From Flavobacterium laiguense (GTDB lineage: Bacteria; Bacteroidota; Bacteroidia; Flavobacteriales; Flavobacteriaceae): a DNA stretch of 64,000 bases. A program made the position numbers and the translations under genes. The notes under the pieces are model-generated. The model saw only the letters and a program-made list of their open reading frames with translations. It did no database searches and was not told the DNA's origin. Position 1 is the first letter of the stretch. Each line of letters opens with the position of its first letter. This document shows positions 39,755 through 49,584 of the stretch, in pieces. The stretch covers positions 62,001 through 126,000 of the forward strand of contig NZ_QCZH01000001.1 of assembly GCF_003097655.1 (NCBI RefSeq), in the 5' to 3' direction.

Positions 39755-41872
39755 TTATTGGGGCAATTCTGTAAAACCCATATTATAGAGCGTAAAAGCC
39801 TGAATATCGACATTTTCCTGTATTGTTGCCGCAACCGATTTTCCGGCTCCATGACCGGCATTGATATCGATTCTGATTAAAACGGGGTTAGCTCCTGTTT
39901 GCTTTTCCTGCAACTCGGCAGCATATTTAAAGCTGTGCGCTGGTACCACTCTATCGTCATGATCTCCTGTAGTTACCATAGTGGCTGGATATTGAACTCC
40001 AGTTTTTACGTTTTGAACCGGTGAATACGATTTTAGATATTCAAACATTTCTTTGCTGTCTGACGAGGTTCCGTAATCAAAAGCCCAACCTGCTCCCGAG
40101 GTAAAGGTGTGGTAACGTAACATGTCCATTACGCCCACTGCTGGCAAAGCCACTTTCATTAAATCTGGACGTTGAGTCATGGTCGCACCTACCAATAATC
40201 CTCCGTTTGATCCACCGCGAACGGCCAGAAAATCAGAAGAGGTATATTTTTGGGCGATTAAGTATTCGGCTGCTGCGATGAAGTCATTGAATACATTTTG
40301 TTTTTGCATTTTGGTTCCTGCATCGTGCCATTTTTTACCGTATTCTCCGCCTCCACGAAGGTTAGCAACAGCATAGATTCCGCCGTTTTCCATCCAAACG
40401 GCATTCGAGATTCCAAAACTTGGAGTCAAACTAACATTGAATCCTCCATATCCATAAAGAATAGTTGGGTTCTTTCCGTTAAGTTTCAATCCCTTTTTAT
40501 GAGTAATGATCATCGGGATTTTGGTTCCGTCTTTAGAAGTATAAAACACTTGGGTAGAAACAAAATCTTCGCTTTTGAAATCTACTTTCGGCTTTTGATA
40601 CACTGCTGATTTTCCTGATTTTGCTTCAAAAGAATATATCGTTCCCGGTGTGATATAATTGGTAAACGAATAATAAAGTGTCTTTTCTTTTTTCTTGGCA
40701 CCAAATCCTCCTGCTGTTCCCAATCCCGGTAATTGTATTTCGCGCATTAACTTCCCAGAATAATCATATTGCTTTACAATAGATACGGCATCTTTCATGT
40801 AGTTGGCAAAGATGTACCCGCCTCCTGTAGATGGGGACAAAACATGCTCGGTTTCGGCAATAACATCTTTCCAGTTTTCTGGTTTTGGGTTATTCACATC
40901 TACACTCACAATGCGTTTGTTGGGTGCGTTTAAATCGGTTACTATAAACAGTTTTTCACCCTCGTTATCAATAATGTGATTGTCACTGTTGAAGTTGTCT
41001 ACTATCATTACAATAGGACTGTTGGGCTTGGTTAAATCTTGTATGTACAATTCGTTTCCGTAAGTAGAATTGGCAGCAGAAATAACTAAATAATGATTGT
41101 CTTCGGTAACTCCACCGTTTACGTAACGCCTTTTTAGGTCTGCGCCAAAGATAACTTTATCCTCTTTTTGTGCAGTTCCTAATTTATGGTAATACAGTTT
41201 ATGTTGGTCTGTTTTGGCAGAAAGCTCACTCCCTTTTGGTTTGTCATAACTGGAATAATAGAATCCTTCATTTCCTTTCCACGATACTCCACTAAATTTT
41301 ACATCGACTAAAGTATCCTCTAAAATCTTAGCATTATTGACATCCATCAAGATTACTTTTCGCCAATCGCTTCCTCCTTCGGAAATAGCATAAGCCACTT
41401 TTGAACCGTCTTCAGAGAAATCGACTCCACCTAAAGAGGTTGTCCCTAATTTTGAAAAGGTATTAGGATCCAAGAAAACTTCTTCCTTTCCTTTAGCATC
41501 TTTTCGATACAAAACAGACTGATTTTGCAATCCGTTATTTTTATAATAATAAATGAAATTCCCTTCTTTGAATGGCGCTCCTATTTTTTCATAATTCCAT
41601 AGTTTTTCTAGTCTCGCTTTTAAAGCATTACGAAAGGGAATTTTGTCCAAATAATCATAGGTAACTTTATTCTCTTCTTTTACCCAAGCGGCTGTTTCTG
41701 GAGATTTATCATCTTCGAGCCAACGATAAGGATCACCTACTTTGGTGTCAAAATAAACATCAACAGTTTCCCCTTTTGGAGTCTGAGGATAGTTAATACT
41801 TTTTTCTTTTGGGCTCTGTCCAAAAGAAGCTATAGAAGTAGATACAGCCATTAGCAATGCAATTTTTCTCAT
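39755..41872 (-). CDS. Prolyl oligopeptidase (S9A)
   Basis: A 705-residue protein with signal peptide ([19 protein letters not shown]). The N-terminal seven-blade propeller opens with [33 protein letters not shown]. The catalytic alpha/beta-hydrolase domain has nucleophile Ser555 in RGGSNGGLL, Asp in [17 protein letters not shown] and His in NAGHGAGK. It cleaves short proline-containing peptides after Pro, here in the periplasm or outside. It has its own -7 box at 41896-41903. Confidence 0.96.
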   Translation of the reverse strand: MRKIALLMAVSTSIASFGQSPKEKSINYPQTPKGETVDVYFDTKVGDPYRWLEDDKSPETAAWVKEENKVTYDYLDKIPFRNALKARLEKLWNYEKIGAPFKEGNFIYYYKNNGLQNQSVLYRKDAKGKEEVFLDPNTFSKLGTTSLGGVDFSEDGSKVAYAISEGGSDWRKVILMDVNNAKILEDTLVDVKFSGVSWKGNEGFYYSSYDKPKGSELSAKTDQHKLYYHKLGTAQKEDKVIFGADLKRRYVNGGVTEDNHYLVISAANSTYGNELYIQDLTKPNSPIVMIVDNFNSDNHIIDNEGEKLFIVTDLNAPNKRIVSVDVNNPKPENWKDVIAETEHVLSPSTGGGYIFANYMKDAVSIVKQYDYSGKLMREIQLPGLGTAGGFGAKKKEKTLYYSFTNYITPGTIYSFEAKSGKSAVYQKPKVDFKSEDFVSTQVFYTSKDGTKIPMIITHKKGLKLNGKNPTILYGYGGFNVSLTPSFGISNAVWMENGGIYAVANLRGGGEYGKKWHDAGTKMQKQNVFNDFIAAAEYLIAQKYTSSDFLAVRGGSNGGLLVGATMTQRPDLMKVALPAVGVMDMLRYHTFTSGAGWAFDYGTSSDSKEMFEYLKSYSPVQNVKTGVQYPATMVTTGDHDDRVVPAHSFKYAAELQEKQTGANPVLIRIDINAGHGAGKSVAATIQENVDIQAFTLYNMGFTELPQ

Positions 41873-41895
41873 TAGGAGTTAGTTTAAGTATCTAA

Positions 41896-41903
41896 CAAAA
41901 ATA
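41896..41903 (-). promoter_or_regulatory. -7 box of the prolyl oligopeptidase gene
   Basis: TATTTTTG on the minus strand matches TAnnTTTG, 23 bp before the start codon. Confidence 0.55.
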
Positions 41904-41951
41904 GGAAAAGTTTTTTAGTAAATTGGAGTTGGAGGAAATGGACGGAAATAA

Positions 41952-41986
41952 AAAACCCTAAAGTTCACGAAGAACATTAGGGTTTT
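41952..41986 (-). terminator. Terminator after tRNA-Ala
   Basis: AAAACCCTAA-A-GTTC (41952-41966) pairs with 41972-41986 except one A-A mismatch. A T-run follows on the minus strand. Confidence 0.8.
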
Positions 41987-42000
41987 ACTTTCTTATTTTG

Positions 42001-42074
42001 TGGAGAATACCGGATTCGAACCGGTCACCTCTTGCCTGCCAGGCAAGCACTCTAGCCAAATGAGCTAATCCCCC
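42001..42074 (-). tRNA. tRNA-Ala (GGC anticodon)
   Basis: A 74-nt minus-strand cloverleaf, GGGGGATTAGCTCATTTGG... to ...CCGGTATTCTCCA. The acceptor stem contains the alanine identity pair G3-U70. The anticodon loop is CTGGCAG, giving GGC. The T-loop is GGTTCGAATCC. CCA is not encoded. A promoter lies just upstream and a hairpin terminator downstream, so it is a single-gene unit. Confidence 0.96.
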
Positions 42075-42086
42075 AAGATGATGTCG

Positions 42087-42119
42087 CAAATATAACATTT
42101 AATTATTGCAATATGCAAA
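42087..42119 (-). promoter_or_regulatory. Promoter of tRNA-Ala
   Basis: On the minus strand TTTG (42116-42119), 21 bp and TATATTTG (42087-42094) precede the tRNA by 12 bp. Confidence 0.65.
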
Positions 42120-42201
42120 TTTCAAAATGACTATTCTTCAAATCCAAAAAAAACAAATTACTTCCATTCCTTTTTTTAACTTTACGTCAAAATTTTGCAT
42201 T

Positions 42202-42960
42202 ATGCTATCACTAGATAAAAACGGAACACTCTTAACAACCATAGAGAATAAAATTGCAACGGTTCAATTTGGGCATCCTGCCAGTAATTCTTTTCCAAGA
42301 GTATTATTGGATCGATTAACAAATGAACTAACCTTTTTGAGCGACAACCCTGAAATTTCAATTGTTGTTTTAAAAAGTGAAGGCACTGGTGCTTTTTGCG
42401 CAGGCGCATCGTTTGATGAATTACTTGCCGTAACAACTCTTGAAGAAGGCACTCGCTTTTTTTCTGGATTTGCGAATCTGATCAATGCCATGCGTAGTTG
42501 CAAAAAATTAATAGTAGGACGCATTCATGGAAAAGCCGTGGGTGGAGGCGTTGGTATTATTGCAGCTTGTGATTATGCATTGGCCACTACCGAAAGCTCG
42601 GTCAAATTATCTGAATTGGCAATTGGTATTGGACCATTCGTTATTGAGCCCGCCGTAAGTAGAAAAATTGGAAAAATAGCAATGTCCGAAATGACTTTGG
42701 CCGCTCACGAATGGAAAACAGCTGCTTGGGCCAACCAAAAAGGACTGTATGCCAAAGTACTGGAAACTCAAGAAGAATTGGATCTAGAAGTAACTACTTT
42801 CTCCAAAAGATTAGCCAATTACAATCCAGACGCTCTTGCCGAAATGAAAAAAGTAATTTGGGAAGGAACAGCCCATTGGGATAAACTATTAAAGGAAAGA
42901 GCTGCCATTTCAGGAAAACTGGTACTTTCTGATTTTACCAAAAACGCTTTAATCAAATAA
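42202..42960 (+). CDS. Enoyl-CoA hydratase/isomerase family protein
   Basis: A 252-residue crotonase-fold protein. I start at ATG 42202 (MLSLDKNGTLLTTIENKIATVQF) because the 32 codons upstream in frame lack similarity. GAFCAGASFDELLA forms the first oxyanion-hole loop and GKAVGGGVGIIAACDYALA the second. The usual Glu pair is not clearly present, so the exact reaction (hydration, isomerisation, hydrolysis) is open. A small membrane protein gene starts 2 bp after the stop and is probably co-transcribed. Confidence 0.88.
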   Translation: MLSLDKNGTLLTTIENKIATVQFGHPASNSFPRVLLDRLTNELTFLSDNPEISIVVLKSEGTGAFCAGASFDELLAVTTLEEGTRFFSGFANLINAMRSCKKLIVGRIHGKAVGGGVGIIAACDYALATTESSVKLSELAIGIGPFVIEPAVSRKIGKIAMSEMTLAAHEWKTAAWANQKGLYAKVLETQEELDLEVTTFSKRLANYNPDALAEMKKVIWEGTAHWDKLLKERAAISGKLVLSDFTKNALIK

Positions 42961-42962
42961 AA

Positions 42963-43133
42963 ATGAGACCCTATTTTCTAGTGCTTCAAAATGTAAACAT
43001 TGAAGAAAAAATTAAAGACGCACCTAGCGAAGCTTATCAAATAGGCGTGCTAATTGGTTCATACCTCCCATTTGTTTTACTGGTAATACTGGCCTATTGG
43101 ACATACAGTCGTGCCAAAAAAAGAAAAGAGTAA
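42963..43133 (+). CDS. Small membrane protein (56 aa)
   Basis: A short frame of 56 residues, ATG 42963 to TAA 43133. A soluble N-terminus (VNIEEKIKDAPSEAYQ) precedes one transmembrane helix, IGVLIGSYLPFVLLVILAYW, and a basic tail SRAKKRKE, giving an N-out/C-in single-pass topology. It sits 2 bp after the enoyl-CoA hydratase gene and ends 20 bp before the TTG start of a lipoprotein, so it probably belongs to the same transcript. Family and function are unknown. Confidence 0.75.
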   Translation: MRPYFLVLQNVNIEEKIKDAPSEAYQIGVLIGSYLPFVLLVILAYWTYSRAKKRKE

Positions 43134-43153
43134 CCTATAAAAACAATCTCTCT

Positions 43154-44158
43154 TTGAAAAAATTATTGCTTTTTGGTTTTATTATCTGCCTCTTTTTATC
43201 TTGTCAACAAAAAGAGAAACCTTCTATTTCCTTTTATTACTGGAAAACCATATTTAGGCTTTCGCCAAAAGAAAAAAACACCTTGAGCACAAACCAGGTT
43301 AAGAGACTTTATATTCGGTATTTTGATATTGACCTAAGCCCAGAAACACAAAAAGCGTATCCCAAAAGTCCCATTCGTTTTGAAGAAACAACCTCCAATT
43401 TTGAAGTCATTCCTGTGGTCTACATCAAAAACAAGGTTATGCTCAATCCGAAATTAAACGTGCTGGATTTGGCAAAAAAAATAAATAATTTCATTCAGCA
43501 AATCAATGCAAAAAACAATATTAGTGTTCAGGAAATCCAAATTGATTGTGATTGGACCCTTACGAGCAAGGACAATTATTTGAGATTTATTGAAGCCTTT
43601 AAAAAAGTATCTGATAAAAAACTCTCGGCTACTATTCGCCTACACCAAATAAAATATTTTGAAAAAACGAAAATTCCCAATGTAGATCGAGGTGTGCTGA
43701 TGTATTATAATATGGGCAAAATAGCTCCAGATTCTTTAAATTCAATCTATGATCGTAACATTGCCAGCCGTTATTTGTCAAGTCTAAAAAACTATCCATT
43801 ACCTATAGACATCGCATTACCCATTTATTCTTGGGGCATACATATAAGAGACGGAAAAATAATTGGTCTTCGGAACAAAATAGACCTAAATAAATTAAAA
43901 AATAACAGTAGTTTTGTTCTTACAAAAAACAATTGGTTTACGGTTACAAATTCTAATTTCAAAGATGGTATCTATTACAAAGAAAACGATCTGTTAAAAA
44001 TAGAAACAATTACTTCAACGGATTTGCTAGAAATGGCAACCGATCTTGAAGAAAACACAGTACAAAATCCTAAAGAAATTATCTTTTACGATTTAGACGA
44101 ATTCAATATTAAAAATTATGATACAGCCCTTTTTGAAAAAATTATTGATTGCTTTTAG
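43154..44158 (+). CDS. Lipoprotein of unknown function
   Basis: I place the start at TTG 43154, which gives KKLLLFGFIICLFLSC, a good lipoprotein signal with lipobox Cys; the upstream ATG at 43097 would overlap the small membrane gene and mask the signal. The protein is then 334 residues. The body has alternating helices and strands (VKRLYIRYFDIDL, VQEIQIDCDWTLTSKDNYLRFIEAFKKV, DRGVLMYYNMGKIA), suggestive of a TIM-barrel glycosidase-like fold, but no catalytic residues can be asserted. Its end overlaps the next gene by 41 bp. Confidence 0.7.
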   Translation: MKKLLLFGFIICLFLSCQQKEKPSISFYYWKTIFRLSPKEKNTLSTNQVKRLYIRYFDIDLSPETQKAYPKSPIRFEETTSNFEVIPVVYIKNKVMLNPKLNVLDLAKKINNFIQQINAKNNISVQEIQIDCDWTLTSKDNYLRFIEAFKKVSDKKLSATIRLHQIKYFEKTKIPNVDRGVLMYYNMGKIAPDSLNSIYDRNIASRYLSSLKNYPLPIDIALPIYSWGIHIRDGKIIGLRNKIDLNKLKNNSSFVLTKNNWFTVTNSNFKDGIYYKENDLLKIETITSTDLLEMATDLEENTVQNPKEIIFYDLDEFNIKNYDTALFEKIIDCF

Positions 44159-46379
44159 CGGCCTTACCCTTTTAGTTTATGGAACCATTTATGCTTGTGC
44201 AGATGGAGATTGGGGTTGGTCATTTGACTCTAATTTTACTCCGGAAACTTTTGTAGATAAATCCTATTCTCCACTTTTTTTATCTAATGATATTTTTTAC
44301 GGAATTGGTTTTGATACTGAACATCGGACAAGATTCAACTCCGAGAATGTAAAAGATTGGTCGGCTTACCTTGAAGGGAAAATCAACGAGAAAGATTTGA
44401 CTTTTTTCCTGACCGATTCCAGCAGCGCTGATGTTGCTGATCTAATCCTCTATTACAAAAATGGAAAGACAAATAAATTTTCGGAAAAGTGGAATAAAAA
44501 ATTCAAATTAAATGACAGCCAAATAAAAGAGTTTCTGTTGTTTTTGAATGATGCCCAAACTGTTGAAATCTACTCAACCCAACAATATGATTCTTGGAAT
44601 TATGACGAAACCGTACAACCCGAAAAATTAACCAATTTAAATTGGATTAAATCCATCGAAAAAAAATACAACGACTCGAAAGATTCTTTCTTAAAAAACA
44701 GGTATTGGTTTTTGGTTATAAAAGCAAGTTTCTACAGTGATCGACAAGTAAACGGGGTAAGCTTTTTTTACCAAAGCGAAAAAACAATACCCAAAAATAC
44801 GTTGTATTATAGAGCACTCGCTTATGTGGCAGGTGTAGAATACAAACAAAAGAATTATGCTAAATCCAATTTTATCTACAGTCAGGTGTTTGATAAATGC
44901 CCTACTATGAGAATCGTTTCGGCTTATTGTTTTCATCCCCAAGATCAAAAAGACTGGAAACAATCGTTAGGCATGGCCAAAACTGATGATGACAAAGCCG
45001 CACTTTGGGCCATTCAGGGTTATTATAATGACGAAGAAAAAGCCATTGCCGAAATCTATAAAATACAACCCAAAAATCAACATTTAGATTTTTTATTGAC
45101 CCGATTAGTCAACAATCAGGAAAATAAAATCGATCAGTCTTTCAAAGACAAAACCGTTCTTGAAAACAAAAAAAGAACCAAAGACAGCATCCATAAATCA
45201 GCTATCGATCTGGTTACCAAAATTGCACAATCAGACAAAACATCAAAACCGTATTTGTGGAATGTCGCTGCTGGATACCTAGAAACCCTAAACGGAAATT
45301 TCAAGCAAGCCGACAACCATTTTGACAAAGCCGAAAATAAAATGCCCAAAACACCTTTGGCTATTGATCAAGTTCGTTTGCTTCGATTCGTGAATAATCT
45401 TAGTAAAATTGATCAACTCAGTCCAGAAAACGAAAAAACCATACTAGCCGATTTATCTTGGTTGTATTTTGAATTGCCTAAAAAAGCTGTTGAAAATTTC
45501 CGCTACGAAAACGCCTCACAATGGAGCAAAAACTATTTGGCCGCGCTTTACCGTTCTCAAAAAAACACCGTGATGACCGAAGTTTTCAATCATGAGCCCA
45601 GTTTTTATGACAATGAAAAACAGCTGCTAGCCATGAAGGCTTTTCTATCTAAAGAAAACAAAACCGAAATAGAAAAAATTGGTGCATCTATTTATGAAAT
45701 AAAACTAGCCGACATTAATTATTTTCAAGGGGTTAAAGCCACGTTCGAAAACAAAATTCCAGAGGCCATTGCGTTTATGAAACAATCGGACAAACTTCAA
45801 AACACTGTTTTTTATGGGAATCCATTTCTGGGTAACATCAAAGATTGTCACGATTGCGACCATCAGGCACCGCAAAAAAAGAAATATACGATGATTGATT
45901 TTCTGACGATTATCAAGAAAATGCAAGACAACGTGGCTAAACAAGTCGATGTTTATAACAACAATCTATTACTCGGTCATGCTTTTTACAACATTACACA
46001 TTTTGGCAACGGCCGACTGTTCTATGAAGGGAATATTGCTGGATCTGGTTCTACCCCTGATTTTTTCAGAGATCCTATTCGAAATATGATTACCAATTGT
46101 TCTTTGGCAAAAGCCTATTACGAAAAAGCTTTTTTGGCTACCAAAAACATCGAACAAAAAGCCAAAACCCAATACATGATTGCCAAATGTGAGCGCAACG
46201 ACTATTACAACAAAAAATACTATTCGCTTAATTTATCAACTTGGGACATTCAGGACGACGAGACCAATTTTATTGCTTGGCAAGGTTTCAAGATTCTAAA
46301 GGCAAATTATTCAAAAACGAAATACTATAAAGAAATCATCAACGAATGTGGGTATTTTAAAACGTATGTTCGAAAATAG
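44118..46379 (+). CDS. Large exported helical-repeat protein of unknown function
   Basis: A 753-residue protein with an N-terminal hydrophobic signal (LKKLLIAFSGLTLLVYGTIYACA) and a helical body with TPR-like spacing (LYYRALAYVAGVEYKQKNYAKSNFIYSQVF, NGNFKQADNHFDKAENK, KAYYEKAFLATKNIEQKAKTQYMIAKCERN). A CHDCDH segment lies near residue 580. The start overlaps the preceding lipoprotein gene, implying translational coupling and a joint envelope function. I do not recognise the family. Confidence 0.72.
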   Translation: MIQPFLKKLLIAFSGLTLLVYGTIYACADGDWGWSFDSNFTPETFVDKSYSPLFLSNDIFYGIGFDTEHRTRFNSENVKDWSAYLEGKINEKDLTFFLTDSSSADVADLILYYKNGKTNKFSEKWNKKFKLNDSQIKEFLLFLNDAQTVEIYSTQQYDSWNYDETVQPEKLTNLNWIKSIEKKYNDSKDSFLKNRYWFLVIKASFYSDRQVNGVSFFYQSEKTIPKNTLYYRALAYVAGVEYKQKNYAKSNFIYSQVFDKCPTMRIVSAYCFHPQDQKDWKQSLGMAKTDDDKAALWAIQGYYNDEEKAIAEIYKIQPKNQHLDFLLTRLVNNQENKIDQSFKDKTVLENKKRTKDSIHKSAIDLVTKIAQSDKTSKPYLWNVAAGYLETLNGNFKQADNHFDKAENKMPKTPLAIDQVRLLRFVNNLSKIDQLSPENEKTILADLSWLYFELPKKAVENFRYENASQWSKNYLAALYRSQKNTVMTEVFNHEPSFYDNEKQLLAMKAFLSKENKTEIEKIGASIYEIKLADINYFQGVKATFENKIPEAIAFMKQSDKLQNTVFYGNPFLGNIKDCHDCDHQAPQKKKYTMIDFLTIIKKMQDNVAKQVDVYNNNLLLGHAFYNITHFGNGRLFYEGNIAGSGSTPDFFRDPIRNMITNCSLAKAYYEKAFLATKNIEQKAKTQYMIAKCERNDYYNKKYYSLNLSTWDIQDDETNFIAWQGFKILKANYSKTKYYKEIINECGYFKTYVRK

Positions 46380-46382
46380 GAA

Positions 46383-47066
46383 TCAGGAATGCGCCATCGC
46401 CATACAAACAATACTAATCTTAGCACCCGGAATTTTAAGCAACGCTCTCGAACAGGCTTCGAGAGTGGCACCGGTAGTTAGCACATCATCAATCAGGAGA
46501 TAGTGTTTATTCTCATCTTCTTCGGTGAAAGCAACATCAAAAACAGTCTCAATTCCTTCGGATCTTCCCAAAAGATTTTTCTTTGATTGGGTTTTAGAAT
46601 ACACTTTCCGAAATAAAAGTTGATCATTTAAAGGGATTTTGAAACTCTCGGATAATGCCAAACCAAAATTCGTAACCTGATTATAGCCTCTCTCTTTCAA
46701 CCTTTTTTTATGTAAAGGAACCGGAATAATCACATCTACATTTTTTGCTATTGCACTGTTCTTTAAATCGGCTGCATACCATTCGCCCAAAACAGTTCCT
46801 ATCTCTTCATGTCCTTTGTATTTCAAATTATGAATCAATTCCTGAACGATTCCCTTTTTATGAAAATATAACAAAGCCGAAGCATATTCGACTGGAATTT
46901 GACCATAAAATTTCTTGAAAGCTTCATTTTCAGGATTCAGATGATGGTTCGTTAAGGGTAATTCGTGTCGGCAAACCGTACAAATCACATATTCATTCGT
47001 GCCTATAAATGATTTACAGCCAGCACAAACCTTTGGGAAAAACAAATTTATCAGGGAATTAAACAT
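46383..47066 (-). CDS. comF: ComF-type phosphoribosyltransferase-like protein
   Basis: A 227-residue protein. The N-terminal zinc ribbon has VCAGCKSF and ICTVC (~14-36). The C-terminal PRTase fold has VDVIIPVPLHKKRLKERGYNQ and the PRPP loop HYLLIDDVLTTGATLEAC. ComF homologues act in DNA uptake and single-strand handling after transformation. It is convergent with the large exported protein gene, with only 3 bp between stops and no terminator. It is full length. Confidence 0.92.
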   Translation of the reverse strand: MFNSLINLFFPKVCAGCKSFIGTNEYVICTVCRHELPLTNHHLNPENEAFKKFYGQIPVEYASALLYFHKKGIVQELIHNLKYKGHEEIGTVLGEWYAADLKNSAIAKNVDVIIPVPLHKKRLKERGYNQVTNFGLALSESFKIPLNDQLLFRKVYSKTQSKKNLLGRSEGIETVFDVAFTEEDENKHYLLIDDVLTTGATLEACSRALLKIPGAKISIVCMAMAHS

Positions 47067-47120
47067 AAAAAATAGATTTATCTATAAAAATTAAGTCGAA
47101 TTACTTAAATACTAATACAG

Positions 47121-47324
47121 AACCCGTTGGGTGTAATTCAAAAAACATTTCTTTTTACCACATAGAAACATAGAAATAAAACTTCTAATTAAAGAAATAA
47201 TAGAAAATAGCACTATTTTTCGCATAGCTTGACTATGTGAAAAGTAAAACATCTATCAAATTCTTTTAAATACTATAATTTCTATGTTTCTATGTGGTGA
47301 AAAATCAGTTACACCCAACGGGTT
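47121..47324. repeat. 204-bp element with inverted-repeat ends
   Basis: The termini AACCCGTTGGGTGTAA (47121-47136) and 47309-47324 are perfect 16-bp complements. A second arm pair, ACCACATAGAAACATAGAAA (47157-47176) with 47279-47298, is also perfect over 20 bp. The interior is A/T-rich and non-coding. This is a MITE-like architecture, though target-site duplications are not obvious. Confidence 0.75.
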
Positions 47325-47567
47325 AATACATAGTCTAATGTAATCAAACTTTGCTGTAGTTTTTAACTAATGTAGCTATTTTAGGCTAACATTTTTAAAA
47401 TGAAATATTTGCGTTTAAAACAAAAACACACATCCAAACCCCTCTCAAGAGGGGAATTCGACCCCGCTAACATTTAACTTTAGTTGTTTTTTAAGTAAAT
47501 AACTCGAAAAATAAGAAACCCAAGCCTTCAAATTTCATTTTTTTTCTTTTTTTAATTTCTCTTTTTA

Positions 47568-47575
47568 TATTTTTG
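47568..47575 (+). promoter_or_regulatory. -7 box of glyS
   Basis: TATTTTTG matches TAnnTTTG and ends 8 bp before the ATG, so the mRNA would be nearly leaderless. Confidence 0.5.
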
Positions 47576-47582
47576 CAGTATT

Positions 47583-49124
47583 ATGGCAAAACAAGAAGAT
47601 TTATTTAAGAATGTAGTTTCGCACGCAAAAGAGTACGGATTTATTTTTCCGTCAAGCGAAATATACGATGGTTTAAGTGCAGTCTATGATTATGCACAAA
47701 ACGGAGTAGAATTAAAAAAGAACATACGCGAATATTGGTGGAAATCGATGGTTCAAATGAACGATAACATCGTAGGACTAGACGCGTCTATATTGATGCA
47801 CCCAACCACTTGGAAAGCGTCCGGTCACGTAGATGCATTCAATGATCCATTAATAGACAACAAAGATTCGAAAAGAAGATACAGAGCCGATGTCCTGATT
47901 GAAGATTATGCTGAAAAGCTGAATCAAAAAGCAATCAAGGAAATCGAAAAAGCCAGAGCTCGTTTTGGAGAAACTTTCAACGAACAGGAATTTGTAACCA
48001 CCAACGCAAGAGTGATGGAATACAAAGCCAAGGAAAGAGAAATTCTGGAAAGAATGGCTCGTTCTCTTGGTAATGAAGACCTTGATGATGTAAAAGCGTT
48101 AATCGAAGAGCTAGAAATCGCCTGTCCAGAATCAGGTTCTAGAAATTGGACTGAAGTACGTCAATTCAACTTGATGTTTGGAACCAAACTAGGCGCATCT
48201 GCTGATTCGGCTATGGATTTGTATTTACGTCCAGAAACCGCTCAAGGTATTTTTGTAAATTTCTTAAATGTACAAAAATCAGGAAGAATGAAAGTTCCTT
48301 TTGGTATTGCACAAACGGGTAAAGCCTTTAGAAACGAAATCGTTGCAAGACAATTCATCTTCCGTATGCGTGAGTTTGAACAAATGGAAATGCAATTTTT
48401 TGTGCGTCCAGGCGAAGAAATGCAATGGTACGAACATTGGAAAACCACTCGTTTGAACTGGCATTTATCGCTAGGTTTAGGAAAAGAAAATTACCGTTTT
48501 CACGATCACGAAAAACTAGCCCATTATGCCAATGCAGCTGCCGATATTGAGTTTAATTTCCCTTTTGGTTTCAAGGAATTAGAAGGAATTCACTCCAGAA
48601 CAGACTTTGACTTAAAAGCTCACGAACAGCACTCGGGTAGAAAATTACAATATTTTGATGCCGAATTGAATCAAAATTATGTTCCTTATGTGGTAGAAAC
48701 TTCAGTAGGATTAGATAGAATGTTCTTGGCAGTTTTCGCCACTTCCCTAAAAGAAGAAACGCTAGAAGATGGTTCTACCAGAACAGTATTGAAATTACCT
48801 GCTGTTTTAGCTCCAACCAAAGCAGCTATATTTCCTTTGGTTAAAAAAGATGGATTGCCAGAAATCGCACATAAAATTATCGAGGATTTAAGATGGGATT
48901 TCAACGTAGCCTATGATGAAAAAGATGCCGTAGGACGTCGTTACAGAAGACAAGATGCTCTAGGAACTCCATTTTGCATCACTGTTGATCATCAAACGAT
49001 AGAAGATCAAACGGTAACCATTCGCCACAGAGATACCATGAAACAAGATCGTGTAGCCATTGCCGATTTGAAATCAATTATCGAAAACGAAGTTTCCATG
49101 AAAAACTGGTTAATGAAAATGTAA
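47583..49124 (+). CDS. glyS: Glycyl-tRNA synthetase (single-chain, alpha2 type)
   Basis: A 513-residue class II synthetase. GFIFPSSEIYDGLSAVYDYAQNGVELKKNIREYWW is the N-terminal signature. Motif 2 is FGIAQTGKAFRNEIVARQFIFRMREFEQMEMQFF, and motif 3 is ETSVGLDRMFLAVF. The C-terminal anticodon-binding domain starts near LPAVLAPTKAAIFPLVKKDG. It charges tRNA-Gly with glycine. This is the eukaryote/archaea-like alpha2 form usual in Bacteroidota. It is monocistronic with a strong terminator. Confidence 0.96.
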   Translation: MAKQEDLFKNVVSHAKEYGFIFPSSEIYDGLSAVYDYAQNGVELKKNIREYWWKSMVQMNDNIVGLDASILMHPTTWKASGHVDAFNDPLIDNKDSKRRYRADVLIEDYAEKLNQKAIKEIEKARARFGETFNEQEFVTTNARVMEYKAKEREILERMARSLGNEDLDDVKALIEELEIACPESGSRNWTEVRQFNLMFGTKLGASADSAMDLYLRPETAQGIFVNFLNVQKSGRMKVPFGIAQTGKAFRNEIVARQFIFRMREFEQMEMQFFVRPGEEMQWYEHWKTTRLNWHLSLGLGKENYRFHDHEKLAHYANAAADIEFNFPFGFKELEGIHSRTDFDLKAHEQHSGRKLQYFDAELNQNYVPYVVETSVGLDRMFLAVFATSLKEETLEDGSTRTVLKLPAVLAPTKAAIFPLVKKDGLPEIAHKIIEDLRWDFNVAYDEKDAVGRRYRRQDALGTPFCITVDHQTIEDQTVTIRHRDTMKQDRVAIADLKSIIENEVSMKNWLMKM

Positions 49125-49145
49125 TCACTGATTCTATGTTAATAC

Positions 49146-49177
49146 AAAAGGTGCTTCCCAATTGAGAAGCACCTTTT
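49146..49177 (+). terminator. Terminator after glyS
   Basis: AAAAGGTGCTTC (49146-49157) pairs perfectly with 49166-49177 and is followed by a T-run. Confidence 0.92.
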
Positions 49178-49369
49178 TTTTGATCATTGAATGGACGAAA
49201 AATTTATTCCTAGCGTTTTTCTTATTTATCTTTTGCTTGAAAAATATTAATACTATTTCGATTGTTTTTTTACTGCTAAAAACATGTAATTTATCGCATT
49301 TATAAGTACTTAATCGTAATCTATTGACAAATAAGCTTAAAAAAAATTGATTTGCGTAATTTTATTTTG

Positions 49370-49461
49370 TTGAAACCGCTATGAAGAAATTTTCTTCCAA
49401 TAAAAATGAAAAAGCGGTTCCTGACAACCAAATTTTAAATATTTTTTTTCGTAAGAAATAG
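49370..49461 (-). repeat. Dispersed repeat family R1, copy C
   Basis: It is the reverse orientation of copies A and B, with GAAGAAATTTTCTTCC, AAAGCGGTT and TGACAACCAAATTTTAAATA on the plus strand. AACCGC/GCGGTT and GAAGAA/TTCTTC stems can form. A 26-codon frame (49381-49461) exists but its differences from copy B change almost every affected residue, so coding is doubtful. It lies upstream of the LytTR regulator. The remaining gap sequence (49178-49369 and 49462-49584) shows nothing else. Confidence 0.75.
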
Positions 49462-49584
49462 CATCATTTCCAATTTTGAATTACAATTAGTTAATTTTTT
49501 CTCATTAGTCTCAATGAAATACCATAATTAACTAAAGCAAAAATCTACCAGAAGAACTACAGTTCACAAATAGGTAAACTACTA

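Noticed and set aside
42106..42201. Longer N-terminus of the enoyl-CoA hydratase
   Set aside because: The 32 extra codons show no similarity to the family and read as intergenic sequence; ATG 42202 matches family length.
49381..49461. 26-codon gene upstream of the LytTR regulator
   Set aside because: It is part of repeat R1; nearly every difference from the other copy changes an amino acid, so coding constraint is not supported.
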